Positions 1 to 8,185 of a stretch of DNA of 64,000 nt are shown here, in pieces. Made by a program: the position numbers and the translations under genes. How positions within the stretch are numbered: the first letter of the stretch is position 1; every line of letters starts with the position of its first letter. A model generated the notes under the pieces. That model had not been told where the DNA came from. It saw only the letters and a program-made list of their open reading frames with translations, and searched no databases. The stretch is from Yoonia maritima (GTDB lineage Bacteria > Pseudomonadota > Alphaproteobacteria > Rhodobacterales > Rhodobacteraceae), in contig NZ_PVTP01000003.1 in NCBI RefSeq assembly GCF_003003285.1, positions 328,400 to 392,399 of the forward strand, in the 5' to 3' direction.

Positions 1-233
1 AAACGCGTGTATCGACGCTTAGTGCTTTCTCAACATATGAACAAAATACGCCCGTCCAGAAATCGGGAATGACCGATTTCGATAGTGTGGTCAAAACGAG
101 CTATTGCCCAAGTTTCAATCAATCCGCTTCATATTTCACCCGTTTATCACGTGAATGCCGAAAGAGTCGGAAAAATTATTGACTATTTGGTAAAAAATAA
201 AGCTCCTAATAAATAACAATATAGGGATGTGCT
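1..233. other. Left-edge intergenic region
   Basis: No convincing coding region, RNA gene or transposon end is seen in these first 233 bases. The A+T-rich part at 170-215 contains a TTGACT hexamer (179-184), but no well-spaced -10 box follows it, so I do not call a promoter. An AGGGATG stretch just before position 234 can serve as the ribosome-binding site of the first gene. Confidence 0.4.
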
Positions 234-1325
234 ATGCCGACTGAGCTTCATACAAATTTTACTGGTCTTGATTTCGTAAACCCATTCGTGCTGGCCTCTG
301 CGCCGCCGACCGAAAGTAAGCGCAAAATTCTAAAGGCCTTTGAGGTTGGCTGGGGTGGTGTTGTCACCAAGACAATCGGTTTGCACCCTGTCGAAAACGT
401 GGCAGGTCCAAAAACGATCTATCAACGCGCAAGCGAAACAAAACCTTATGTCTCGCGCATAAAGCGACCAGACACCGTGTCCCATTCTTCTTGGAATTGG
501 GAGTTGATCTCGGATCAACCACTGGATCTATGGTTACCTGATTTAGAAGAAATCAAAACTACCTACCCCGATCGGATGCTTATCGGGTCGATCATGGCAG
601 GTGCTGGCGGCGAAGAAGAAATGGACAATTGGCGCAAACTTGCAACGTCTTGCGTGAATGCCGGCTGCGATGCTCTCGAATTGAATATGTCATGCCCACA
701 TATGGACCGCAAAGACATGGGCGCGCATATCGCCAACGATGAAGAAATCATCAAATCAATTCTGAAAGCTGTCACCAGTGTTGTCGACGTGCCAATTTGG
801 GTCAAACTGACACCATCAAGTTCCTCTCTGGTCGAAGGCGCAGCGGCGGCTTACGCTGCAGGAGCGTCTTCAATTTCACTTTGCAACACGTTCCCGTCGC
901 TGCCCTTAATGGACCCCGAAACCATGAAGTTTGAGGTCGAAGTAGATGGCCTTGTTACTTCTGGTGGGCTTGGCGGATTAGCAATCTTGCACCAATCCTT
1001 GCAGCGTGTGTCAGATATTTCTCGCGCTTTCCCAGATAAATCTATCTCTGGTATTGGCGGAATTCGTGGTTTTCGCGAAGCGTTCAATTTCATTGTGCAT
1101 GGCGCTGGCAACTTGCAAGTGTGCACGGCCGCGATGGAAGAAAAAGGCAGCGGTGGGATCGGCGTTAAGCTGATTCAAGAATTGAAAGACGACCTAAGCG
1201 ACTATCTGCAACGCAACAATTATTCATCAATTGAAGCGTTCCGCGGTGTCGCTCGCGAACGCATTGTCGAGCATTCTAAGGTGCGTAGAAAGAGCGACGA
1301 CTACACAGGTGGCTACGCGAAATAA
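234..1325 (+). CDS. PreA-like dihydropyrimidine/dihydroorotate dehydrogenase family flavoprotein
   Basis: 363-aa FMN-type TIM barrel of the dihydroorotate/dihydropyrimidine dehydrogenase superfamily. Seen: an early GGVVTKT strand, an ELNMSCPH loop near residues 149-156, WVKLTP near 188 and GIGGIRG near 272, all typical of this fold. It is shorter than NAD-dependent dihydropyrimidine dehydrogenase PreA (about 410-430 aa) because the C-terminal two-cluster ferredoxin domain is missing, so it would need another electron partner. It stands alone with its own terminator just downstream. The substrate cannot be assigned: pyrimidine reduction is suggested by family only, and neither a PreT partner nor pyrimidine genes adjoin it. 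Confidence 0.75.
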   Translation: MPTELHTNFTGLDFVNPFVLASAPPTESKRKILKAFEVGWGGVVTKTIGLHPVENVAGPKTIYQRASETKPYVSRIKRPDTVSHSSWNWELISDQPLDLWLPDLEEIKTTYPDRMLIGSIMAGAGGEEEMDNWRKLATSCVNAGCDALELNMSCPHMDRKDMGAHIANDEEIIKSILKAVTSVVDVPIWVKLTPSSSSLVEGAAAAYAAGASSISLCNTFPSLPLMDPETMKFEVEVDGLVTSGGLGGLAILHQSLQRVSDISRAFPDKSISGIGGIRGFREAFNFIVHGAGNLQVCTAAMEEKGSGGIGVKLIQELKDDLSDYLQRNNYSSIEAFRGVARERIVEHSKVRRKSDDYTGGYAK

Positions 1326-1347
1326 ACGTCGACGGCCTCTTACTTGC

Positions 1348-1385
1348 CCCTCCATGCACCACGAAAATGCGTGGAGGGTTCTTTT
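1348..1385 (+). terminator. Rho-independent terminator after the PreA-like gene
   Basis: An 11-bp stem (1348-1358 with 1368-1378, one G-U pair) closes a 9-nt loop and is followed by TTCTTTT. It sits 22 bases after the stop codon of the upstream gene and just before the convergent folE2 stop. Confidence 0.75.
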
Positions 1386-1409
1386 AAACTATGCAGGCTG
1401 ATGCATAGC

Positions 1410-2621
1410 CTACCCGACATGGAACAGCGTCGAAAACAGCTTTGGATCAAGGCTCTCGCTCGCGAATGTATCGCCTTCGGTAAGCACCGACACCGCGTCG
1501 TGGCTGTGCAAGCTTTCTTGGTGACTGGCGATCACGCGAAAATCTGAAACGCGGTCATCTTGTTGCAACTGTTCTGTGAACAACCGAACGGCGTCTTCGA
1601 CAAAGATCGGGTTGGCGGCGTTTAGTTCCGCAAAGGCCTGTTCGTCTTCGCGTTTGACCATGACTTGAGTTTCGGTTGACACGGCAGCACGGGCGCGATC
1701 GATCAGATCTTCGAACCACAGACAATCGCCAGCCTCGTCAAGTAGCACAGAAATACGTGCCACGGACCGCTGCGAATGCGGGGTGGCCAGTTGTCCGCGG
1801 AACTGGCGGGCGTGCTCGGATAATTCCAATGAACATGGGCAGGTTGACGAATAAACATAGTCAAGGTGCATGATCTTTTTTCGCACCCCTGCGCTTTCCA
1901 CTAATTCCAGTGCAATGTCGTAATATTGATAGCCAGACAGGCCTGACCGCAGACTTTCGACCTTCATTGGAAAGGAAAATCGCATCTGGATACGCGCGTC
2001 AAAGCTTTCGAGGTCGTTCTTATAGGCATCAAGCGCACGTTCGATCACATCAAAGCTGAACGTCTCTTCTGCGTGTTTATAAAACGTCCGCATGATCCGA
2101 GACATGTTAATGCCCTTCTTTTCGGCATCGAGTGACACAGACCCAGTCACCGACGTTTCCAGTCGGATGTCGTCGCCATCACGAGTTCGAAAACGGATCG
2201 GCAGGCGAAAATTCGAAATTCCAACGTGCTGGATTTGCTGTTTTGCACCCTTGATCAGGCTTGACGGTCCATTCTGAAGATCAGGCATAGATGCTTTGTA
2301 TTCATCATCCACCTCAAACGCGTCTGGATAGGCGCGCGCCAAGGCTGGGTAGTTCGAAACCTCTTGACCCGGGATCAAACGCGACACCAGTGGGTCTAAT
2401 GTCGCAACTTCTTCTGCTGTCACATCGGTAGCCCATCGGCGCAATACCGCAAGCGCCGCGTCGGCGTCTTCACGCGTTGGGGCTTTATCCAAATCAGCTA
2501 CGTGTACATTCATTTCCTGACCTCCAGCATCATGCTTTCCCTTTACTACATGGGGGTTTGCATGCGCGTTTTTAACCATGTCTTGATATATACGCAGAAC
2601 ATCTTGGGTTGGATCAGTCAT
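1410..2621 (-). CDS. folE2: GTP cyclohydrolase I type 2 (FolE2)
   Basis: Converts GTP to 7,8-dihydroneopterin triphosphate, the first step of folate synthesis. FolE2 enzymes are less dependent on zinc than FolE. The 403-aa product shows the FolE2 family pattern: a conserved GISNFRLP segment, and the cysteine loop SSTCPCSLELSEHA with its active-site Cys. Start chosen at 2621 (MTDPTQ) because GGAAG lies about 8 bases before it. A longer frame to 2699 would add a stretch with no family resemblance. It is monocistronic, convergent with the PreA-like gene. No zinc-regulator box was recognised upstream. Confidence 0.92.
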   Translation of the reverse strand: MTDPTQDVLRIYQDMVKNAHANPHVVKGKHDAGGQEMNVHVADLDKAPTREDADAALAVLRRWATDVTAEEVATLDPLVSRLIPGQEVSNYPALARAYPDAFEVDDEYKASMPDLQNGPSSLIKGAKQQIQHVGISNFRLPIRFRTRDGDDIRLETSVTGSVSLDAEKKGINMSRIMRTFYKHAEETFSFDVIERALDAYKNDLESFDARIQMRFSFPMKVESLRSGLSGYQYYDIALELVESAGVRKKIMHLDYVYSSTCPCSLELSEHARQFRGQLATPHSQRSVARISVLLDEAGDCLWFEDLIDRARAAVSTETQVMVKREDEQAFAELNAANPIFVEDAVRLFTEQLQQDDRVSDFRVIASHQESLHSHDAVSVLTEGDTFASESLDPKLFSTLFHVG

Positions 2622-2781
2622 TTTACTGGCTTCCACTTTTGTCGCGAGAACGTAGATAACCATAACACGGTGATACGACGACAACAGCGCAATGATCATG
2701 GAAAGTTCATTTAGGTCATGATGTGGCGCCCTATGCCTTGGTCATTGTTCCAACCTTGGCAATAGCGCAGGGCAGATCATC

Positions 2782-2811
2782 TTACTGGCCCGATCGCTTT
2801 CGGGCCAGTAA
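2782..2811 (-). terminator. Strong hairpin downstream of metZ
   Basis: A perfect 12-bp inverted repeat (2782-2793 with 2800-2811, 6-nt loop) lies 7 bases past the metZ stop at 2818. No T-tract follows on the minus strand, so it may be a weak terminator or an mRNA 3'-end stabiliser. Confidence 0.55.
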
Positions 2812-2817
2812 ATATCC

Positions 2818-3996
2818 TTAGACTTTATCTAGGGCTGCCATCAGATCAGCAATCAGGTCAGCCGGGTCTTCAAGCCCAACTGACAACCGGATCAAACCCA
2901 TGGAAATACCTAACGTGTCTTTTTGATCTTGCGGCAACCGCTGGTGGGTTGTCGTCGAAGGGTGGGTTACAATGGATTTCGCGTCGGCAAAGTTGTTTGA
3001 AATTGTGAAAATTTCCAGCGCATTGATAAAGCGAAAGCAAGCCTCGCGACCGCCCGCTACTTCAAATGCCAAGACCGTGCCCCCTGATGGCGCATGCGAC
3101 TGGGCCAATGCCTGTTGTGGGTGGGCCTCATGCGTTGGGTAACGCACATGCGTCAGCCTGGGGTGGCCATTCAACGCCTCCGCGACTTGGAGTGCCGCCG
3201 TACATTGCGCCCGCACACGCAGGTCAATCGTTTCAAGCGCCTTAAGGTGCGACCACGCCGTAAACGGATTCATCGCTCCGCCCGTATGCTTCATGTAGGT
3301 TTCAATCGGCCCACGGATAAGTTCACGTGATCCACAAATCGCGCCGCCTAGCATACGACCCTGCCCGTCGACGTGCTTTGTTGTTGAAATCACAGCAATG
3401 TCTGCACCGTGTTCACTTGCATATGAAAACACAGGGGTGGCCATTGCATCATCTACGACAACCAAAGCCCCAACAGCATGCGCTGCCGCAACCACATGTG
3501 CCATATCGACGATCTCAAGTGTCGGGTTTGAGATGCTTTCGAAAAACACCAATTTTGTGTCTGGACGGATCGCAGCATCCCATGCCGCGTTATCCATGCC
3601 GTCAACCAAAGTAATCTCAACGCCAAAACGGCCTAAAACGTCTTCAAGAACATACAGACACGATCCGAACAACGCACGTGACGACACAACATGATCGCCA
3701 GCTTTCAGTAGGGCGGTCAACGCACCTGTGACAGCAGCCATGCCTGACGTACATGCAAAACAATCCTCATACCCCAGCAACGTTGCGATACGGTCCTCGA
3801 ACATACGCACAGTCGGGTTACCGTAGCGCGCATAGATAAATTCATCGTCGCCTAGTTGAACAAAACGCGCTTCGGCATCTTCTGCCGTTTCATAGACAAA
3901 GCCCTGCGTCATAAAGATCGCTTCGCTGACCTCACCGTATTGGCTGCGCCGTGTTCCTGCATGCACCGCTTTGGTACGTTTGCTCCAATTTTTCAT
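2818..3996 (-). CDS. metZ: O-succinylhomoserine sulfhydrylase (MetZ)
   Basis: PLP enzyme of the Cys/Met metabolism family that makes homocysteine from O-succinylhomoserine and sulfide. Seen in the 392-aa product: the YARYGNPT loop, CTSGMAAV, the PLP aspartate in VVVDDAMATP, and the PLP lysine in STTKHVDGQGR. Start chosen at 3996 (MKNWSKRT), where GGGGA lies about 8 bases upstream. In-frame ATGs at 4002 and 4014 are closer to, or upstream of, that site. The leader carries a SAM-II riboswitch followed by a terminator hairpin, so expression should fall when S-adenosylmethionine is abundant. Confidence 0.93.
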   Translation of the reverse strand: MKNWSKRTKAVHAGTRRSQYGEVSEAIFMTQGFVYETAEDAEARFVQLGDDEFIYARYGNPTVRMFEDRIATLLGYEDCFACTSGMAAVTGALTALLKAGDHVVSSRALFGSCLYVLEDVLGRFGVEITLVDGMDNAAWDAAIRPDTKLVFFESISNPTLEIVDMAHVVAAAHAVGALVVVDDAMATPVFSYASEHGADIAVISTTKHVDGQGRMLGGAICGSRELIRGPIETYMKHTGGAMNPFTAWSHLKALETIDLRVRAQCTAALQVAEALNGHPRLTHVRYPTHEAHPQQALAQSHAPSGGTVLAFEVAGGREACFRFINALEIFTISNNFADAKSIVTHPSTTTHQRLPQDQKDTLGISMGLIRLSVGLEDPADLIADLMAALDKV

Positions 3997-4023
3997 CGTC
4001 ATATCCCCGCGCATTTACGCATT

Positions 4024-4057
4024 AAAAAACCCCGACACCGGGAAAAGGGTATCGAGG
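4024..4057 (-). terminator. Intrinsic terminator in the metZ leader
   Basis: On the minus strand a 10-bp stem (4048-4057 with 4030-4039, G-U pairs included) with an 8-nt loop is followed by six Ts (4024-4029). It lies between the SAM-II aptamer and the metZ start, where SAM binding could promote termination. Confidence 0.8.
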
Positions 4058-4072
4058 CAGTATAAACCGCAA

Positions 4073-4127
4073 CCCTCTTTAGCAGAATGTTTAACGTGGC
4101 CCGCAATCTGGTAACAAATCGCCACCT
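4073..4127 (-). ncRNA. SAM-II riboswitch (metA motif) upstream of metZ
   Basis: Read on the minus strand, P1 (GGUGGC with GCCAC) encloses GAUUUGUUACC and AUUGC. It is followed by GUUAAA and by the 3' pseudoknot strand GCUAAAGAGGG. These blocks, in this order and spacing, are the conserved features of SAM-II riboswitches, which in alphaproteobacteria precede methionine genes such as metA, metX and metZ. It lies about 80 bases before the metZ start with a terminator between them. Confidence 0.9.
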
Positions 4128-4297
4128 CGTTTGCATATGCCTCATGCAGATATACGTCAAGAAGCACGTGTCATCGCGAACGCAGGCATAGGTGAAACCT
4201 GATCCACGTGAACTGCGGCGCAAATATATGGGCCTGCTGCAACGCTTTCTTAAACCTGTCGGGTTAGCGTCAGTACAGTCTTTTATCAGGTGAAATT

Positions 4298-4627
4298 ATG
4301 CAACATCGTTCTCATAGATACCGCACCCAATACCCAGTTGAAATGCGCACCCCAGCTGGTGTTGTGATGGGGAAAATCGCTGACGTGAATAATCACGGTG
4401 CCCGGATCGAACGCGCCCGACCAATGCTTCGTGGCAGCAAGGTTTCGTTCAATGTTTTAGGCCGACCCGTCAATGGCGTCGTGGTATGGTCGACCAGCGA
4501 TCAAGTTGGGATCATCTTTCGCCCACACATCAACGACGATATTCTTGATACATTACGCTATCGGCGCGATGCTCGCGCTGGATCACATCGCGGTGCGGTT
4601 GGATTTGGATTAATGGAAATGCGTTAA
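4298..4627 (+). CDS. PilZ domain protein
   Basis: 109-aa single-domain PilZ protein, a family that often binds cyclic di-GMP. Seen: an N-terminal arginine-rich segment (RSHRYR, residues 4-9) that fits RxxxR, and a DVNNHGARIE segment (about 29-38) in the place of the D/NxSxxG motif, though with Asn-His instead of Ser. The C-terminal GIIFRP strand fits the barrel. The 3' end overlaps the convergent yciB stop by 4 bases. Cyclic di-GMP binding is plausible but not certain because the second motif is non-canonical. Confidence 0.75.
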   Translation: MQHRSHRYRTQYPVEMRTPAGVVMGKIADVNNHGARIERARPMLRGSKVSFNVLGRPVNGVVVWSTSDQVGIIFRPHINDDILDTLRYRRDARAGSHRGAVGFGLMEMR

Positions 4628-5238
4628 TCGGGAATGTTTTTCGCGTCTTCTTCTATCAGGTACTTTTGTAGCCCGACGATTTGCACCCAAAGGAAAACAA
4701 ACAACGCGGCCGGGAATGCAAAGGTTTCCAGCTTGACCCACAAATCTGTTGATTGGGTCCGCCAAATGATTTCATTTGCGACCGCTAAAACAACAAACAT
4801 GCCCGTCACGCGTTTTGTGAAAATCATCCAGCCTTCACGCTCCATCGGCAGGAATTCTTCCATGACGTACTGCAAATAGCTTTGGCCCCGGAGCAGCCCA
4901 ACCCCAAGAATGCCTGCCATAAAACCGTACACAATCGTGGTTTTCATTTTAAAGAAACGCTCATCGTTAAAATAAGCGGTCAGACCACCGAAAAAGATCA
5001 CCATGAATGCCGTGAATACCTGCATCCGGCTTAGCTTACCTGTCAGTTTCCACAAGATCGCCATCGACAGCAATAGGATCGGAATGAACACCAGCGCAGA
5101 CACGATAAAGCCGGTATATTCCGTTCCGCCAATCAGATAGGTTTCTTCTTTAATCCTCACATAGATCAAGAAAAAAGCCAGCGTCGGACCAAGTTCAAGC
5201 ACCTGCTTCACGACGGGATTGATCTGTTTTTCTGGCAT
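4624..5238 (-). CDS. yciB: Septation/inner-membrane protein YciB (IspZ family)
   Basis: 204-aa inner-membrane protein with about five hydrophobic helices. The N-terminal LELGPTLAFFLIY and central FFKMKTTIVY segments are characteristic of YciB/IspZ. In enterobacteria YciB affects envelope integrity and septation, but the exact role is unsettled. GGAGA lies 6 bases before the ATG. It is 11 bases downstream of the EamA transporter gene and probably the last gene of the ftsY transcript. Confidence 0.88.
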   Translation of the reverse strand: MPEKQINPVVKQVLELGPTLAFFLIYVRIKEETYLIGGTEYTGFIVSALVFIPILLLSMAILWKLTGKLSRMQVFTAFMVIFFGGLTAYFNDERFFKMKTTIVYGFMAGILGVGLLRGQSYLQYVMEEFLPMEREGWMIFTKRVTGMFVVLAVANEIIWRTQSTDLWVKLETFAFPAALFVFLWVQIVGLQKYLIEEDAKNIPD

Positions 5239-5249
5239 GGATGTCTCCT

Positions 5250-6161
5250 TTAGCCTCCCATCTCTACGATCACAGCGCCTAGTGCAACCAGCGCCATTAA
5301 GAACAGGCGCCGCGGTCCGACTTTTTCACCTAAAATGAACCAACCGATCAACGCAGCAAACACAGTTGACGTTTCGCGCAGAACTGCCGCCTCACCGACT
5401 TTATCAAGGCGAGTTGCCATCATCACGCCGCCAAAGCTGACCCACGCGATCAGCGCCCCGGCAAGCCCACGCCACATCAACGGACGCAGCACAGGCGGGT
5501 TTTCCATACGGCGATAGCGCCAGACCGCAAGAATTGGCATGTCGATTGCGGTCACAAAAAAGAACCACGCCAAGAACGTAAATGGATCAGGTGATTGCCG
5601 GATGCCATAGGCATCATACGTCGTATAAAGCGCAACCAGCATCCCGCAGACCAAGGCCCACAACAGCCCAGTCTTAAGCGAGGCAAGATCAATCACCTCT
5701 TCCGACAAGTTCCGTAGTGCCAGCAACAAAATCCCGCCTGACAGGCAGGCAACACCGACCCACTGCACCGCGCTAAAGTGTTCACCAAAGAACAGCGACG
5801 CCGCGAAAACTGTAACCAATGGCCCGGTGCCGCGCACAACCGGATAAACGACTGTATATGCAGCCTTTTCATACGCCAGCGCCATTGTGACCTTATATGC
5901 AAAATGCACGACAATTGCCCCGACAAGCACCAGCGCAGTCGCTGCATTAGGCCATGGCACCAAAAACAGTGCAACCGGTGCCGAAATCACGGCAAGCCAA
6001 GCATCAATCGCCCCACGCGATAGCCAAGGGTCATAACGTCCCTTTTGTAAGGCCCCAAAAAACGCATGTGCCACTGCGGACACCAATGCAAGTATCGTCG
6101 CAAGTCTCGCACCCTCTGGGGTGCCCGCAATCGATACCAGCCAATCAGCTAGATTGTTCAA
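5250..6161 (-). CDS. EamA/DMT family transporter
   Basis: 303-aa membrane protein of the drug/metabolite transporter superfamily with about ten hydrophobic segments in two EamA repeats. The second repeat ends in FILGEKVGPRR and the first in FFGEHFSAVQWVG. The start is a TTG that overlaps the TGA of the upstream gene (TTGA) with AGGTG before it, so translation is probably coupled. Substrate unknown. The constant neighbourhood with ftsY suggests a conserved family operon, not transport of a particular compound. Confidence 0.82.
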   Translation of the reverse strand: MNNLADWLVSIAGTPEGARLATILALVSAVAHAFFGALQKGRYDPWLSRGAIDAWLAVISAPVALFLVPWPNAATALVLVGAIVVHFAYKVTMALAYEKAAYTVVYPVVRGTGPLVTVFAASLFFGEHFSAVQWVGVACLSGGILLLALRNLSEEVIDLASLKTGLLWALVCGMLVALYTTYDAYGIRQSPDPFTFLAWFFFVTAIDMPILAVWRYRRMENPPVLRPLMWRGLAGALIAWVSFGGVMMATRLDKVGEAAVLRETSTVFAALIGWFILGEKVGPRRLFLMALVALGAVIVEMGG

Positions 6162-7024
6162 AATTCACCTGACTTCCAAGAAACATCGATGGTCACACCA
6201 GACAAAGCAACACCAACCGCAGTCGCGATATCATCATCACTATGCGCGTCAGGCATATTCAAGAACGGCAATGCCGCCTGCATGATACCCAAGCCAGATT
6301 CTGAGCTGATCTCAACATCAATTGTGCCTTCTTTATCGGCGACCATCGCGAGAAATGCCTGACGACTGTCAGTGCTGACATTCCAACGCGGCACGTCGCG
6401 TAAAGCACTTCCAACACTAACGCGGTTTACATCCGACAGATCGACATCGAGATCGTCCAACAATGGCTGGTTTACCACGACTTGTGCCCGCAGATCGGAC
6501 ATGCGCATACCGATTAAACTGGTTTGCATATTCCCAATCGAGCTAAAATAAGCACCATCCATGATCATGCTTGCAGCTATTCCGCTACCGTCTTCATGGC
6601 GCAAGGTGTAGCTCTCAACGATAAGCTGACCTTCTTCGGGCATACGGCGCAATCGCAATGACGCGTCATAATTGCGTGTTCCGACCTCGAAATCGCTCAA
6701 TCTGACTGCCATCGCATCCGGCAAGCCTTGTCCATTGAGGAGTGGATCAACCGTTTCGATACGAAAACCCAATCCGGACACCCCCTTAGCACGCCATGAT
6801 GACTGAGCCGCACCATCCCAGCCAAGCTGCCGATCGTGAACTTCGCACCATCCATCCGCGGCTAATTCAACCTTTGTTTGGGTAAACGCTTGAAATATTT
6901 CTCTATAGGGAATGACGGCATCTTTGAGCGCATCCCAGCTGTTTTGGCAAATTTCGGAAGTCATCGTGTCATAGGCGAATGCTGGTGATGCTGTCAGACA
7001 TGCCGCAGCGATGAACGCCTTCAT
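6158..7024 (-). CDS. Periplasmic protein of unknown function, coupled to ftsY
   Basis: 288 aa with a clear signal peptide (MKAFIAAACLTASPAFA, cleavage about residue 17) and no further membrane segment, so probably periplasmic. The rest alternates short beta-like strands with acidic loops. Three cysteines (EICQNSW, GWCEVH, and one in the signal peptide) leave a possible single disulfide. I do not recognise a family with confidence. It overlaps the ftsY stop as ATGA and is itself overlapped by the transporter start, so the three genes form one translationally coupled unit. Confidence 0.7.
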   Translation of the reverse strand: MKAFIAAACLTASPAFAYDTMTSEICQNSWDALKDAVIPYREIFQAFTQTKVELAADGWCEVHDRQLGWDGAAQSSWRAKGVSGLGFRIETVDPLLNGQGLPDAMAVRLSDFEVGTRNYDASLRLRRMPEEGQLIVESYTLRHEDGSGIAASMIMDGAYFSSIGNMQTSLIGMRMSDLRAQVVVNQPLLDDLDVDLSDVNRVSVGSALRDVPRWNVSTDSRQAFLAMVADKEGTIDVEISSESGLGIMQAALPFLNMPDAHSDDDIATAVGVALSGVTIDVSWKSGEF

Positions 7025-8118
7025 GCCTCAACCCCAACCAGCGCCGATGCGAATTCTTCGGGATCAAAGGGCGCAAGGTCATCGATCTGCTCACCAACGC
7101 CAATCGCGTGAATAGGCAGGCCGAATTGGTCGGCCAATGCGACCAGCACGCCGCCCTTTGCCGTGCCATCCAGCTTAGTCATCACCAATCCAGACACATC
7201 TGCGAGTTCTTGGAACACCTTGACCTGCTGCACAGCGTTTTGGCCTGTCGTGGCATCAAGAACCAACAGCGTGTTGTGCGGCGCATCAGGGTCCTTTTTG
7301 CGGATCACCCGCACGATCTTAGATAATTCTTCCATCAGGTCGGTCCGGTTTTGCAGACGCCCAGCAGTGTCGATCATCAACAGATCCGCACCATCAGCTT
7401 CGGCCTGTGTCATGGCATCAAATGCAAGGCTCGCGGGGTCGGACCCTTCGGGGGCTGTCAGCACAGGCACACCCGCGCGATCACCCCATACCTGCAACTG
7501 TTCAACGGCAGCAGCACGGAATGTATCACCCGCAGCGATAACGACCTTTTTGCCGGCCGCCTGAAACTGGCTAGCTAGCTTACCGATTGTCGTTGTCTTA
7601 CCTGCGCCATTCACGCCAACGACCAGAACCACCTGCGGTTTCTTCGCATAAAGCGGCATGGCCCGCGCGACAGGTTCCATGATCCGCGTGATCTCATCCG
7701 CCATGAGCTGTTTGATTTCAGCCACCGACAGTTTCTTGCCCAAGCGCCCTTCGGCCATGTTCGCCGTGACGCGCAGCGCGGTATCCACACCCATGTCAGC
7801 CGTAATCAGCAATTCTTCAAGCTGCTCTAGCATCTCATCGTCAAGCGTGCGGCGCACAACGGTTGCCTGTTCAGCACCGAACATACGACCCAGAATACCT
7901 GATTTCTTAGGGACTTCTGGAGCGTCTTTGACCTGCTCAAGTTCATCAACGGCCACTTCAGGTTCCGGGACCGGCGTAGGCTCGGGTACTTCGACCTTGG
8001 GCGTCTCAACGACGGGCGGTTCTTCTACCCCGCCCTCGCTTACGATCGCGTCCAGACCTTCGTCAATTTTGGAAGATGATCCCGTTAGCCGATCTTTGAG
8101 CTTTTTGAAAAACGACAT
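7021..8118 (-). CDS. ftsY: Signal recognition particle receptor FtsY
   Basis: 365-aa SRP receptor GTPase that docks ribosome-SRP complexes at the inner membrane. The acidic Pro/Glu/Val-rich N-terminal A domain covers roughly residues 15-75. The NG domain follows with the P-loop GVNGAGKTTT, DTFRAAAVEQL, DTAGRLQN and TKLDGTAKGG. Length and order are typical of alphaproteobacterial FtsY. It is first in a coupled operon with a periplasmic protein and an EamA transporter. Confidence 0.96.
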   Translation of the reverse strand: MSFFKKLKDRLTGSSSKIDEGLDAIVSEGGVEEPPVVETPKVEVPEPTPVPEPEVAVDELEQVKDAPEVPKKSGILGRMFGAEQATVVRRTLDDEMLEQLEELLITADMGVDTALRVTANMAEGRLGKKLSVAEIKQLMADEITRIMEPVARAMPLYAKKPQVVLVVGVNGAGKTTTIGKLASQFQAAGKKVVIAAGDTFRAAAVEQLQVWGDRAGVPVLTAPEGSDPASLAFDAMTQAEADGADLLMIDTAGRLQNRTDLMEELSKIVRVIRKKDPDAPHNTLLVLDATTGQNAVQQVKVFQELADVSGLVMTKLDGTAKGGVLVALADQFGLPIHAIGVGEQIDDLAPFDPEEFASALVGVEA

Positions 8119-8185
8119 ACGCCAGCGCCTTTGGTAAATTACGTCTTATGACCTAATCCCTTGGGCAGTGATTGAAAAGACCCGG

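Noticed and set aside
3094..3694. Plus-strand frames antisense to metZ
   Set aside because: They are shadows of metZ, whose motifs and riboswitch are clear on the minus strand.
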